Source of the DNA: Verrucomicrobiaceae bacterium
GTDB lineage: Bacteria > Verrucomicrobiota > Verrucomicrobiia > Verrucomicrobiales > Verrucomicrobiaceae
Assembly (NCBI GenBank): GCA_947458455.1
Contig: CANGYJ010000021.1
Coordinates: 1 to 45,281 of the forward strand
Reading direction: 5' to 3'
DNA: 45,281 nucleotides
The notes beneath the pieces are model-generated. The model saw only the letters and a list, made by a program, of their open reading frames with translations. It did no database searches and was not told the origin of the DNA. This document shows positions 8,296 to 16,710 of this stretch, piece by piece; the first letter of the stretch is position 1; every line of letters starts with the position of its first letter. The translations under genes and the position numbers were made by a program.

Positions 8296-9012
8296 TTACT
8301 TCACGTCACGCACCATGCGGATGTCGATCTCGCGTTCGACGTATTTCCATTCCTCCGTAGCTCGCAGGTCGGCGACCATGTCTTCGAAGGCGGCAGCGTC
8401 TGCCGGAGTGTAATCAAACAGGGTGATGAAATCGAAAGGCTGCGGCTCGGTGAGGTCACGACAGTGATGCAGGCGACGGGCGATGGCGGGAAGATACTTC
8501 ATGCCGATCTTCACATGGTGAGAAGTCTCTTCAAAGATGGCGCGGCGTTCGTCCTGCGTCATCGACCACCACTTGGCGCTCTTCCGAATAGGGATCATCG
8601 CGGCATGCGTGGCTTCTGGCCGACCGATGGTGACCTGTTTGGCCGCGAGTTGATCTTTTTCGGCGCGGGTGGTGTAGCGCTCGTTGCTCGTGACACCGCT
8701 CAGCTTCCACAGCGCATTCTCTGGCAGCTCCTTGACCTCGCCGATGACGATGTCCAGCCGCTTCACCGTCGGCAGCGGCTCACCGATGACCGTTTTGCGA
8801 GCGATGACCTGCCAGGCACCCGAGTCGCCGCCGATAAAGGTGAAAAGTCGTGGATTGGCGATGGTTCGCATAGTGATGGTGTCCTTGGCGGAGAGTGTTT
8901 CCTGCAAAGCCACGCTGGCGACGGCCCCGATGCCGGTCAGCCGCTGAATAAAGCTCCGCCTGCCAAGTGTGCGGGCAGAAAGGGGAAATGTCGTATCGGG
9001 ATGATCTTGCAT
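8296..9012 (-). CDS. Tat-exported chlorite-dismutase-like protein
   Basis: A 238-residue protein. The C-terminal half matches the chlorite dismutase/HemQ superfamily: WWSMTQDERRAIFEE, a candidate haem-ligand histidine in SHHVKIGMKYLP, then PFDFITLFDYTPADAAAFEDM and TEEWKYVEREIDIRM. The N-terminus carries a twin-arginine-type signal, LGRRSFIQRLTGIGAVASVAL, pointing to folded export to the periplasm. Family members degrade chlorite or handle haem/coproporphyrin; which applies is not decidable, because the catalytic arginine cannot be placed confidently. A GTG at 9064-9066, adjacent to the stop of the upstream sulfatase, is an alternative start adding 18 residues; the ATG at 9010-9012 was chosen because it still leaves a complete Tat signal. 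Confidence 0.75.
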   Translation of the reverse strand: MQDHPDTTFPLSARTLGRRSFIQRLTGIGAVASVALQETLSAKDTITMRTIANPRLFTFIGGDSGAWQVIARKTVIGEPLPTVKRLDIVIGEVKELPENALWKLSGVTSNERYTTRAEKDQLAAKQVTIGRPEATHAAMIPIRKSAKWWSMTQDERRAIFEETSHHVKIGMKYLPAIARRLHHCRDLTEPQPFDFITLFDYTPADAAAFEDMVADLRATEEWKYVEREIDIRMVRDVK

Positions 9013-9066
9013 GGGCAGCGCATGTATCACTTTCCTGCGGGCTTCCATCCATTTCTTTGGCGTCAC

Positions 9067-10422
9067 TTACTTCGTCACGTTTTTGCCCTTTTTCTTCTTT
9101 TTGTCAGCCTTGCGGTCAGGATCGCCGTTCCAGCGCTGATCCTCCCAACGCGGCGGCAACATGCTGGCATTCCACTTGTCGAAGAGGGCCACCAGCTCGG
9201 CCTTCTTCGCCGGGTTCTCGACGCTGAGGTCTTTTTGCTCGCCGGGATCGGTGGCGAGGTTCACGAGCATCGGCTCCATGTCCTTCGAAGCCTTCACCAG
9301 TTTCCAATCGCCCTGCCGCACGGCCTGCTGCACGCCAAAGCGAAAGTAAAGCTCACGCGGCGCGAGCTTGTCGGTCTCGCCTTTGAGCAGCGGAAGGAGG
9401 TTGATGCCGTCGAGCACTGTAGTCCCGGCTTTAGCTGGTTCTGAGCCGCCTGAAGGCGGAACTACAGAACAAGTCGCCAGCGCCGTCGGCAACACATCGA
9501 GCTGAATCACGGGATCATTCACCACGCGATTGCCCGGGATCGTGCCCTTCCACTGCGCCATCCACGTCACGCGAATGCCGCCTTCCCACACGAACCACTT
9601 CCGACTACGCAGGCCCATCTGCTCGGCTTCGGCTGAAGCGCCACCGTTGTCGCTGATGACAAAGAGAAGCGTGTTCTCCTCCAGCTTGAGGTCGCGAAGC
9701 CGCGTCATCACCGTGCCGATGGCTTCATCGGCCTCGCCAATCAGCGCGGCGTAGGCTTGCTGGCGTTTGTCGAGGTGCTTGAACTTCTCCAACCACGGCG
9801 GCGAGGCCACGATGGGCGAATGCACGGCATTGAACGACAGATACAGGAAGAATGGCCTGTCCTTGTTCGCGTCGATGAAGCCGCAGGCCTCCTTCGCATA
9901 CACCGGCGAGGTCACCGGAGCGCCTTCGAGCTCTTTGATCAGCTCGTTGCCGCGATAAAACGACGGCCCCTTGCCCTCGCCGAGGTTTCCGACCGTTCCC
10001 ATCGCGAAATCAAAGCCACGCGCCAACGGCATGAACTCGGGTGCCGTGTCGCCGAGATGCCATTTGCCCACGATGCCCGTCGTGTAGCCCGCGGGCTTCA
10101 AATGCTGCGCCATCGTCTTTTCGCTCAAAAGCAGCTCGCGACCTTCCCGCGTCGGATTCGCATCATGACCGGTGCGTGCTTGATAACGCCCCGTCATCAG
10201 CCCCACGCGGCCCGGCGAGCACACACAGCCGCTCGAGTAGCCATTCGTGAAGCGCACCCCATCCGCCGCGAGGCGGTCCATGTTCGGCGTCGGAGCCAAT
10301 TTGCCACCGTAAGCGCCCGGTTGCGCCCAACCCATGTCATCGAGGTAAAAGATGACGATGTTCGGCTTCGAGTGAGCGGAGAGCAGAGGGCAAAGAGCGA
10401 AGAGAAGAGCAAGGAATCGCAT
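9067..10422 (-). CDS. Secreted sulfatase (formylglycine type)
   Basis: A 451-residue arylsulfatase-type enzyme with a signal peptide (MRFLALLFALCPLLSAHS). Metal-binding DD is at residues 28-29 (YLDDMGW). The formylglycine site is C68 in CSPGR, the fourth position being Gly rather than the usual Ser/Ala/Thr, and is followed by VGLMTGRYQ. Later landmarks are GKWHLGD and the second metal site ISDNGG. It should cleave sulfate esters from an extracellular or periplasmic glycan after maturation by a formylglycine-generating enzyme, which is not encoded here. A 47-base palindromic element (9419-9465) is inserted in frame before VLDGINLLP. The C-terminus is Lys-rich (DKKKKKGKNVTK). Confidence 0.93.
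   Translation of the reverse strand: MRFLALLFALCPLLSAHSKPNIVIFYLDDMGWAQPGAYGGKLAPTPNMDRLAADGVRFTNGYSSGCVCSPGRVGLMTGRYQARTGHDANPTREGRELLLSEKTMAQHLKPAGYTTGIVGKWHLGDTAPEFMPLARGFDFAMGTVGNLGEGKGPSFYRGNELIKELEGAPVTSPVYAKEACGFIDANKDRPFFLYLSFNAVHSPIVASPPWLEKFKHLDKRQQAYAALIGEADEAIGTVMTRLRDLKLEENTLLFVISDNGGASAEAEQMGLRSRKWFVWEGGIRVTWMAQWKGTIPGNRVVNDPVIQLDVLPTALATCSVVPPSGGSEPAKAGTTVLDGINLLPLLKGETDKLAPRELYFRFGVQQAVRQGDWKLVKASKDMEPMLVNLATDPGEQKDLSVENPAKKAELVALFDKWNASMLPPRWEDQRWNGDPDRKADKKKKKGKNVTK
9419..9465. repeat. REP-like palindromic element inside the sulfatase gene
   Basis: A 47-base segment whose outer ends are near-perfect inverted repeats: it begins GTAGTCCCGGCTTTAGC and ends GCCTGAAGGCGGAACTAC. 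Each half contains its own small hairpin (GGCTTTAGCTGG and CCGCCTGAAGGCGG). On the coding strand it supplies about 16 codons, read as a Pro/Gly/Ser-rich insertion VVPPSGGSEPAKAG, so the sulfatase frame is kept. It has the design of dispersed bacterial REP/BIME elements. Only one copy is seen in this window. Confidence 0.7.
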
Positions 10423-10439
10423 GGTGGCGCGATGAACGA
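10423..10439 (-). promoter_or_regulatory. Leader segment shared with the sulfatase gene at 29960-31339
   Basis: Immediately upstream of the sulfatase ATG lie 17 bases (plus strand GGTGGCGCGATGAACGA) matching 14 of 17 of the bases just upstream of the sulfatase at 31339 (31340-31356). A weaker likeness precedes the sulfatase at 24827. Both encoded signal peptides are also similar (MRFLALLFALC and MRCLVILFALC). It may be a conserved 5' leader or a footprint of shared ancestry; no Shine-Dalgarno-like sequence is evident. Confidence 0.4.
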
Positions 10440-10492
10440 TGTCGAGCGTGCCTTCTCTCCGGGAAGTTGACCGCGTTTTCGAAATGCGGCCG

Positions 10493-12121
10493 CTAAACAG
10501 GACGCTCCAACTTCTGCTTCAGCACCACGAGCTTCTCCTTCATCGCCGCATACGACACCTGCTGCACGGGCAGTTTCTCCGCCACCGCCATCGCGGCGGC
10601 GACTCCGGCGGACTCGCCGAGGATCATCCAGACGGGTTCCATGCGGATGGAGGTCATGGCGATGTGGCTGGCGGAGACGCAGACGGGCACGAGCAGATTC
10701 GTGCACTCGCTCTGCTTCGGTGTGATGGCGCGATACGGGATCTTGTAGATGCCTTCGTGCTTCTCATCGAGGTAGAGCATGGAGAACTCGCCGCCGTAGA
10801 GCGCCACTTTGCCTTCGTGCACATAGGTCGCGTAAGGCCAGTCATCCACGCCGTAAGAGGCGAGGCCGATGCTGTCGGAGGGATCGGTGCTGCCTTCGAG
10901 GTCCTTTTGAGTCACGACGTAGTCCGACTTCATGCGGCGGGCCTCGCGCACATAGAGTTGGTGAGGCCATCCTTGCGTGTCGTCGAAAATGCCGCGTTGG
11001 AAACCGAGTTCGGTGGCGAGTTGCTTGAACTTGTCGGGCACGCAATCGTCGGTGCGCAGGAAGTGCGTCATGCCGCGCATGAACTCCTGGTCTGCCTTCC
11101 AAATGCGGGCACGGGTGGCGTAGTCTCCATCGGGATATTCAGCGCTGCTGCCGTAGTTTGTGGGGGCGAGCAAAGCCCGCGCGAGATTGCCCTGGCCGAT
11201 GGAGTGGATGCGTCCGCCCGCCAGTTCATAGAAGCCAAGCTTGCCCTTCATGCGGCGGCCTTCGTCGATCTTGGCCTTGTTTTTGAAGCCACGACGATAC
11301 AGCTCCCACTGCTTCGGGTCGTAATGCTCGGGCGCAGGGATGGGGAGGCGATCTGCTTCCTTACTGAACTTCCAGCGGAAGCCGTAGCCCATCGTCAGAC
11401 GATCCGCGCTGCCTTCCGGCTGCGCTTTCATGTCTTGAATGAAGGGAAGCAGGCCGCTCTTCGCATCGCCCGCCGTCACATACGGGTCGATGGCATACAC
11501 AGCGAGATTCGGCCGCACACCGGCGAGCGATTCGCCATACTCATCGCGACTTTCGCGACCCCAGGTGTAGCTCACACCCGCCCGCGCCATGAGATCACCT
11601 TCATACGAGCAGTCGATGAAAACCCGTGCGGTGATCGTCATTGCGCCCGCCTTGGTCGGAGCCGCCACCGGGCAGCCCAGCGCATCCGGCGGCGCATGAT
11701 CGAGCGTGAGGCTGCGAATCGCCGCGCCTTCCTTCTGCACCGCACTCACGCGATGCTCATCGATCACGCGGATGCGGTATTTCTTCACCAGATCCCGAAA
11801 CACCTGCCGATATTGCGCATCGTCGTAGTTCTTCGACAGGATGCTCAAAGCGGTGCCGCCCACCGCCTTCTCGCGCCCCCAGTCCACATGGCTCAAGCCC
11901 CCGCCGGTCATGCCGCCGAGCCAACGACTCGGCTCCACGATCACCGCCGTGCGGCCTTGCTTCACCGCCGTGACCGCCGCCATCACACCGCTCGCCGTGC
12001 CGCCGTAGATGCAGATGTCTGGGCTGTCGTTGTCAGCGGCGGAAGCGGCCTTGCCTGACAATGTAAACACCGCCATGGAGCCGCCGATGAAATCACGACG
12101 ATGGAGAAAGGGAGTACTCAT
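10493..12121 (-). CDS. Tat-exported FAD-dependent oxidoreductase
   Basis: A 542-residue protein of the FAD_oxidored (PF12831-like) group. The N-terminus has a twin-arginine signal (LHRRDFIGGSMAVFTLSG). It is followed by the FAD-binding loop in DICIYGGTASGVMAAVTA (GG at 40-41, G45) and the family hallmark EPSRWLGGMTGGGLSHVD. A second conserved part reads FIDCSYEGDLMARAGVSYTWGRES. Substrates of this family are mostly unknown; many lie in polysaccharide-degradation loci of Planctomycetes and Verrucomicrobia. Here it lies between the esterase and the sulfatase with gaps of 24 and 70 bases, so a role in oxidising a released sugar or other small molecule in the periplasm is an inference. Confidence 0.9.
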   Translation of the reverse strand: MSTPFLHRRDFIGGSMAVFTLSGKAASAADNDSPDICIYGGTASGVMAAVTAVKQGRTAVIVEPSRWLGGMTGGGLSHVDWGREKAVGGTALSILSKNYDDAQYRQVFRDLVKKYRIRVIDEHRVSAVQKEGAAIRSLTLDHAPPDALGCPVAAPTKAGAMTITARVFIDCSYEGDLMARAGVSYTWGRESRDEYGESLAGVRPNLAVYAIDPYVTAGDAKSGLLPFIQDMKAQPEGSADRLTMGYGFRWKFSKEADRLPIPAPEHYDPKQWELYRRGFKNKAKIDEGRRMKGKLGFYELAGGRIHSIGQGNLARALLAPTNYGSSAEYPDGDYATRARIWKADQEFMRGMTHFLRTDDCVPDKFKQLATELGFQRGIFDDTQGWPHQLYVREARRMKSDYVVTQKDLEGSTDPSDSIGLASYGVDDWPYATYVHEGKVALYGGEFSMLYLDEKHEGIYKIPYRAITPKQSECTNLLVPVCVSASHIAMTSIRMEPVWMILGESAGVAAAMAVAEKLPVQQVSYAAMKEKLVVLKQKLERPV

Positions 12122-12145
12122 GTTAGAAGCGGTAAACTGCTCGAT

Positions 12146-13273
12146 TTATTTCGCCACATACCCTTTCCACAGCCACTCCAGCGCCTGCGGCAGGATCTGC
12201 GTCCGTGCAGGTCCAAGGCCGTGACCGACATTCAGGCAATAGACATATTGATAGGGATAGCCTTTGGCCTTGAGCGCCTTCGCCATGCGGTGATTCGCCT
12301 CCACCCAGTCGTGCATGTCGTCACGCATGACATTTGGGTTGAGCAGATCGCGATCTCCCACGGCTAGGTAGATGCGCAGCGGCTTCATGGGGCTCTCCGG
12401 GATGAGTTTGCTATGAAATCCCCACGCGCCATCGGGCGTCTCGGGATTGAAAGGCCACTGCTGGTTCACAAAAGTGCCCGAGGTGGTGAGCACGCGACGA
12501 TACAAATCCGTGCGATACCAGGCCATCGCCAGCGCACACGATCCGCCGGAACTGCTGCCCATCGTGGCGCGGCCTTCGGGATCCTTGGTGAGTTTGACGC
12601 CCGCGTTCATCTCCACGAGCGGCAGCACCTCGTTCTCGATGAACTCCGCATACAAGCCGGACATCGTGTCATACTCACGACCGCGCTCATGCCCCTGCGC
12701 ATCGCCACCGCCGCTGGAGATCAAGATAGCGACCTGCACCGGCAAACGCTTCTGGGCGATGAGATTGTCGAGGATGCGCGGCAGCGTCATGTCCGGCTTT
12801 CCGCGCGCTCCGTCATGTCCCACGATGAACGGAGCCTCTGTGCCCGCGACGTATTGCGCAGGCACATACACCGTCACGAAGCGCTGGTAATCGATGGGAT
12901 GCGTCTCCACGATCAGCGTCTTCGGATTATTCGGGTCCACCGTGCCGAAAACATCACGCGCGATGCCGGGATTGAAGAGTTTGCAGTCCTTCGACTCCAT
13001 CACGAACTGCTTCACCACGCCCTGCGGCACACCTTCGACCACCTTCGCTTCCGGCGGAGCGACATAGTCCGGCCCGATGACGAAATCCCCGTCCTCATTC
13101 ACCGGCGCATTCACACCCGGCTTGCCATCCAACCGCGTGAACTTCGGTGCGCTGGGCGCATCAAATGGCCTCGTGGGCGGCTGCGGACGATCTGGTTTCT
13201 TTTCCTTGGCCTTCTGGGCGAAGGCTGGGAGTGCGAGGGCGGTGAGAGCGAGGAGGAGATGAAGAGAGCGCAT
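12146..13273 (-). CDS. Secreted alpha/beta-hydrolase esterase (Fes/esterase D type)
   Basis: A 375-residue protein with a signal peptide (MRSLHLLLALTALALPAFAQ) and a Pro/Lys-rich linker. It matches the enterochelin-esterase/putative esterase family (PF00756): RFVTVYVPAQYV, FIVGHDGARG, a GSSSG elbow with nucleophile S241, an acidic residue in VGDRDLL (D307 or D309) and H351 in NVGHGLGPA. Homologues remove acyl or feruloyl groups from polysaccharides, or hydrolyse siderophores. With sulfatases and an oxidoreductase beside it, glycan deacylation is the better guess. It shares an unusual upstream leader with the sulfatase at 21641. Confidence 0.88.
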   Translation of the reverse strand: MRSLHLLLALTALALPAFAQKAKEKKPDRPQPPTRPFDAPSAPKFTRLDGKPGVNAPVNEDGDFVIGPDYVAPPEAKVVEGVPQGVVKQFVMESKDCKLFNPGIARDVFGTVDPNNPKTLIVETHPIDYQRFVTVYVPAQYVAGTEAPFIVGHDGARGKPDMTLPRILDNLIAQKRLPVQVAILISSGGGDAQGHERGREYDTMSGLYAEFIENEVLPLVEMNAGVKLTKDPEGRATMGSSSGGSCALAMAWYRTDLYRRVLTTSGTFVNQQWPFNPETPDGAWGFHSKLIPESPMKPLRIYLAVGDRDLLNPNVMRDDMHDWVEANHRMAKALKAKGYPYQYVYCLNVGHGLGPARTQILPQALEWLWKGYVAK

Positions 13274-13289
13274 AAATTGAAATGGGATG
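13274..13289 (-). promoter_or_regulatory. Conserved leader motif upstream of the esterase
   Basis: The 16 bases upstream of the start codon read CATCCCATTTCAATTT on the coding strand, placing ATG directly after. The sulfatase gene at 21641 has CATCCCATTCAATTT in the same position, differing by one deleted base. CCATCCATTTC precedes the sulfatase at 20065 in a looser form. The motif occupies the place of a Shine-Dalgarno sequence but does not look like one. It may be a translation or regulator-binding element; alternatively it may be chance or shared ancestry. Confidence 0.4.
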
Positions 13290-13301
13290 GCTGAATGGAA
13301 C

Positions 13302-13931
13302 TCACTTCACTTCGGTGACCTCGACGACATCGAGCTGGATGAACTGCCCGTTGAAGGGCTTCGGCGCGGGAGCCACGTCGGGCACGACGAGCTTGGCGAA
13401 GTTCGTGATCATGTGGCCATTCTGGCCATTGCCGTGGAGGGTGAGGGTGGCACCGCCGTCGATCTCGACGGTGGCGGTGTAGTCGATGGTGAAGATGCGG
13501 TGGCCGACCTTGTCGTCGCGATTGAAGAAAAAGTGCTGGGCAGGCGAGGACACGCTGAGCTGGTAAATGTTGTAGGTCTTGTTGTTTGGCACGCCGCCGA
13601 TGTAGAAGCGCTCGCCGACCTGCTGGCCGTCCTTATACATCATTGGCTCCACCACGCCGCGCACGCGCAGGGCCACTTTGTAGCGCTTGCCAGCCTCACC
13701 GCCGAAAGTCTTCACGTCGGTGAACTTGTCGTTCGTCTTCGGGTCATCCGTCATGCGGGCGGAGATGCCATCCGCGCCGGGCTTGGGATTCTCCGGCATG
13801 GGATCGCGGCAGGGAAACTCGAAACGGTAGCCATCCAAAGCGGCGGCGACTTTCTTCAAGTCATCGGCGGCGAAAGAGTGGGCGGTGAACAGGATAGCCG
13901 TGAGGCAGAGGGTAAATTGGAGGCGGTTCAT
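13302..13931 (-). CDS. Secreted protein of unknown function
   Basis: A 209-residue protein with a signal peptide (MNRLQFTLCLTAILFTAHSFAAD). The rest appears beta-rich, with strands such as KRYKVALRVRGVVEP, YNIYQLSVSS, FTIDYTATVEIDGGATLTLH and GQFIQLDVVEVTEV, suggesting a jelly-roll or CBM-like fold. No family was recognised. It lies between the HExxH protein (20-base gap) and the esterase (28-base gap), so co-transcription is likely and a role in glycan binding is plausible but unproven. Confidence 0.75.
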   Translation of the reverse strand: MNRLQFTLCLTAILFTAHSFAADDLKKVAAALDGYRFEFPCRDPMPENPKPGADGISARMTDDPKTNDKFTDVKTFGGEAGKRYKVALRVRGVVEPMMYKDGQQVGERFYIGGVPNNKTYNIYQLSVSSPAQHFFFNRDDKVGHRIFTIDYTATVEIDGGATLTLHGNGQNGHMITNFAKLVVPDVAPAPKPFNGQFIQLDVVEVTEVK

Positions 13932-13951
13932 GAGGTGGATGGAGGTGACGA

Positions 13952-15598
13952 CTACTTATTCTTTTGCGAAGGGCACGCACTTTCAAGATGCGAATACAGC
14001 CGGCTCGGCTCCGAAATTGCCAGGTCGCGTTTGAGCATCTGGAAGAACTGAATGAGGCGGTCAGCTTTGGATTTGAGGATTTTGTCGGTTTTAAGTTTTT
14101 CGAAAAAGGGCTGATCACCACGTCCTTCATCAGCGACGTGCGCGGTCATGAGTCGGGCGTAGAGCGTGGCGCGGTCGTCGGTGGCGATGTTCATGCCGTA
14201 GGGTTCAGCAAAGCCCTGCCACTTCGTGTTGTCTTTGTAGAACCGCAGTCCACTGGGGCCGCTGGCAGCGCCCGGGCTGCCGATTTTGTAGCGGAAGCCC
14301 TCTTGGTTGAGGCTGTCCCAATGGGTGCCGTAGATCGGTCCGCCTTCTTTGGAGAACTCGCGGTCCATCAGGTGCAGCACCTCGTGGTGAATGGTGCGGC
14401 GGAGGAAGTCCATGGACTTGACCACTGCGGGATCAAAGGTGCGGAGGCCATAGGCAAAAGAGGCCTGGGGCAGCCAGCTTATGCCTTGTCCTGCGACACC
14501 CGCGCCGCGAAAATTGAAGGTGTCCAGCATGTAGAGGTTCTTCACATGGAGTCGCTCGGTGATCTGCGCAGGATAGATCTCCAACTGCTCACGACACATG
14601 CGCATGAACGCTTTGAACTCAGTGAGCTTCTTGTCGGTGAAATAGGAGTATTCCAGCCGCACCTTCACTGGCATGGGTGGTGCGGGCGACCCAGGTTCCC
14701 AGAGCACTTTGAAGCCCCATTGCTTCTCCAGCTTGCGGATGTCGCTTTGGATCTCGGGATCGGCTTTGATCCTGTCATGGCTGTGAGTGTCCGTGAGGTC
14801 GTTGAGACAAATGGTGCGCTGATGCTCGGGAATGGTGGCAAGCCCGGACCAGAAAGCTTCATTGAACTGCTGATCGAGCGACGTCATCCAAGCCTTCACC
14901 ATGTCGATGCGCTGCTTCAGCTTGGGGTCAGTTTTGGCGAGCGTGAGCAGTTCGTTGAACTCCCAGGCATCCCACAGCACCTGGTAGAGTCCCTCTCGAG
15001 CGTTGCTTGCCTTGGTGAGTCGTTTGGCGCTCTCGGTTTCGAGCATCGAGTCATCGGACTCCAGTGTTTTCCATTGTGCTAGGGCGAGCGGTGAATCGGG
15101 CGACTTTATGTCCGCAAGCAAATGGTTGCCCAGTGTGCGGTGGATGTAACCACGGCCAAGGACTTCAAGTGAAGGAGTCACCGTCGTCGGCACGGTCACC
15201 AGGATCGCATCAGTGGTTCTGTCGTTAATGAAGGTCGGCGAATAAGTCGCCGCAGCACCTTTGGCGGACCTGGAGGTGTAGGCGTTCGCTAAGACGAGAT
15301 TTTTGGGACCGTGCTTCTGGATGAATCCAGCCGGATAGCGTTTCAATTCAGCTTCTACCCAAGTGAGGATCTGTAGCGCATGGTCGAGATGCTCTGGCTT
15401 CACCGCGGTCACGACTTGATTCTTGGCAAACACCGGATCATCGACCTCTGCGAGCTTCACGGAGAGCCCGAAGCCGGTTTGGAATCGCTGGGCGACCTCG
15501 ATGAATTTGGGCTCACGTTCGATCGCCTCGAGAGCAAAAGCTGAAGAGATGAGCATCAGCGCTGCGGCGAGGATGAGGAACGTGTGAAAGCGGAGCAT
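13952..15598 (-). CDS. Exported HExxH zinc-metallopeptidase-like protein with an internal duplication
   Basis: A 548-residue protein with a signal peptide beginning MLRFHTFLILAAALML (start ATG 15596-15598). Near the C-terminus it has HHEVLHLMD, giving the zinc motif HEVLH at residues 405-409, followed by a Gly-rich stretch and NQEGFRYK. This looks like a putative zinc-binding peptidase. The N-terminal half (about 35-165) seems to be a degenerate copy of the C-terminal half (about 285-415): both have a leucine-rich helix, YPA, a KNL strand and a terminal helix, but the first copy has YIHRTLGNHL instead of HHEVLHLM. It heads a run of exported genes; substrate unknown. Confidence 0.75.
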   Translation of the reverse strand: MLRFHTFLILAAALMLISSAFALEAIEREPKFIEVAQRFQTGFGLSVKLAEVDDPVFAKNQVVTAVKPEHLDHALQILTWVEAELKRYPAGFIQKHGPKNLVLANAYTSRSAKGAAATYSPTFINDRTTDAILVTVPTTVTPSLEVLGRGYIHRTLGNHLLADIKSPDSPLALAQWKTLESDDSMLETESAKRLTKASNAREGLYQVLWDAWEFNELLTLAKTDPKLKQRIDMVKAWMTSLDQQFNEAFWSGLATIPEHQRTICLNDLTDTHSHDRIKADPEIQSDIRKLEKQWGFKVLWEPGSPAPPMPVKVRLEYSYFTDKKLTEFKAFMRMCREQLEIYPAQITERLHVKNLYMLDTFNFRGAGVAGQGISWLPQASFAYGLRTFDPAVVKSMDFLRRTIHHEVLHLMDREFSKEGGPIYGTHWDSLNQEGFRYKIGSPGAASGPSGLRFYKDNTKWQGFAEPYGMNIATDDRATLYARLMTAHVADEGRGDQPFFEKLKTDKILKSKADRLIQFFQMLKRDLAISEPSRLYSHLESACPSQKNK

Positions 15599-15773
15599 GA
15601 GGAGGTAAACGTAACGCCCTCTGGAAGTCATGCGATGTCTTCCTTCGGCAACTGAGCGCATTCATGCGGTGAAAACACGGTGAAATCAGCGTGCAGATGG
15701 TTTCCGTCCATCTACGCGAAGAGGCCCAAATTCCAGATTGCCTGCGAGGCCTCCGCGCACAGACTGAAATCAC
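15599..15773. promoter_or_regulatory. Divergent promoter region
   Basis: A 175-base gap separates the start of the HExxH-protein operon (minus strand) from the ATP-grasp gene (plus strand), so it must hold promoters for both. No clear sigma-70 pair, operator palindrome or terminator can be seen by eye. Confidence 0.4.
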
Positions 15774-16670
15774 ATGGAAGACCACGATATCATCATCCTC
15801 ACCGACGAACGCTACGAGACGCCTGACGAGTCAAACTGGTATCAGGCGCGATTGCTCGGCGAGGAGCGGCTCTTGATGGCAGGGCTGGAGGCGCGAGGGC
15901 TGCGGACAGCGCGGGTGGCTTGGTCGAATCCTGATTTTGACTGGAATAGCGCTCGTGCGGCGGTGTTTCGCTCGACGTGGGATTACTTTGAGCGGTTCGC
16001 GGAGTTTTCAGCCTGGATGGAGCGTGTTGCAGACTCGATACCGCTTTTCAATGCACCAGAGCTGGTGCGCTGGAATATGGACAAGCACTACCTGCGCGAC
16101 CTCGCGGAACGTGGGGTGAATGTGCCGATGACGCGGTTCATCGAGCGCGGGGAGACAACCACGCTGAGCGAGGTGATGCAGGCGAATGGATTGAACGAGG
16201 CGATTTTGAAGCCGTCAGTCTCGGGCGCGGCACGGCACACCTATCGGCTGAACGCCACAAACCTGGAGGCACATGAGTCGGTGTTGCGAGATCTGCTGCG
16301 CGATGAAGCAATGATGGTCCAACCGTTTCTCGGCAGCGTGCTCACGCAGGGGGAACTGTCGCTGATGGTGATTGGTGGTCGTTGCACTCACGCCGTGCGA
16401 AAGATCGCCAAGCCGGGTGACTTCCGCGTGCAGGATGATCACGGCGGCACTGTGCGCCCTCATACTCCGATGGCGGACGAGATTGCCATTGCGGAGGCGG
16501 CTGTTGCTGCTTGTCCAAAAGTGCCGCTCTATGCCCGCGTGGATGCGGTGTGGGATGATGCAGGAGAGCTTACCCTGATGGAGCTAGAACTCGTGGAACC
16601 CGAGCTGTTCTTCCGTTTCCATCCGCCTGCTGCAGATGCGATGGCGGCGGCCATCGCGGAACGGCTGTGA
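15774..16670 (+). CDS. ATP-grasp ligase (cytoplasmic)
   Basis: A 298-residue protein without a signal peptide. It has the ATP-grasp pattern of the DcsG/glutathione-synthetase-like group: N-terminal domain with VFRSTWDYFERFAEF, the substrate segment NAPELVRWNMDKHYLRDLAERGVNVP, the lysine in AILKPSVSGAARHTY, the acid in VQPFLGSVLTQGELSLMV, and the metal-binding LTLMELELVEPELFFR. Such enzymes join a carboxylate to an amine using ATP (peptide, glutathione-like or D-cycloserine-type products). No partner biosynthesis genes are adjacent, so the product is unknown. It is the only plus-strand gene between 6 and 38 kb. Confidence 0.88.
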   Translation: MEDHDIIILTDERYETPDESNWYQARLLGEERLLMAGLEARGLRTARVAWSNPDFDWNSARAAVFRSTWDYFERFAEFSAWMERVADSIPLFNAPELVRWNMDKHYLRDLAERGVNVPMTRFIERGETTTLSEVMQANGLNEAILKPSVSGAARHTYRLNATNLEAHESVLRDLLRDEAMMVQPFLGSVLTQGELSLMVIGGRCTHAVRKIAKPGDFRVQDDHGGTVRPHTPMADEIAIAEAAVAACPKVPLYARVDAVWDDAGELTLMELELVEPELFFRFHPPAADAMAAAIAERL

Positions 16671-16710
16671 GCCTTTATAGTGCGATCCATGACGATTGCC
16701 AACCAAGGAC

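Noticed and set aside
9116..9349. Short frames on both strands within sulfatase and FAD enzyme genes
   Set aside because: They are shadows of the real genes; their composition mirrors the sense-strand codons and no signal or family motif supports them.
10439..12058. Long plus-strand frame of 539 codons opposite the FAD oxidoreductase
   Set aside because: Antisense shadow with His/Arg-rich composition; no domain.
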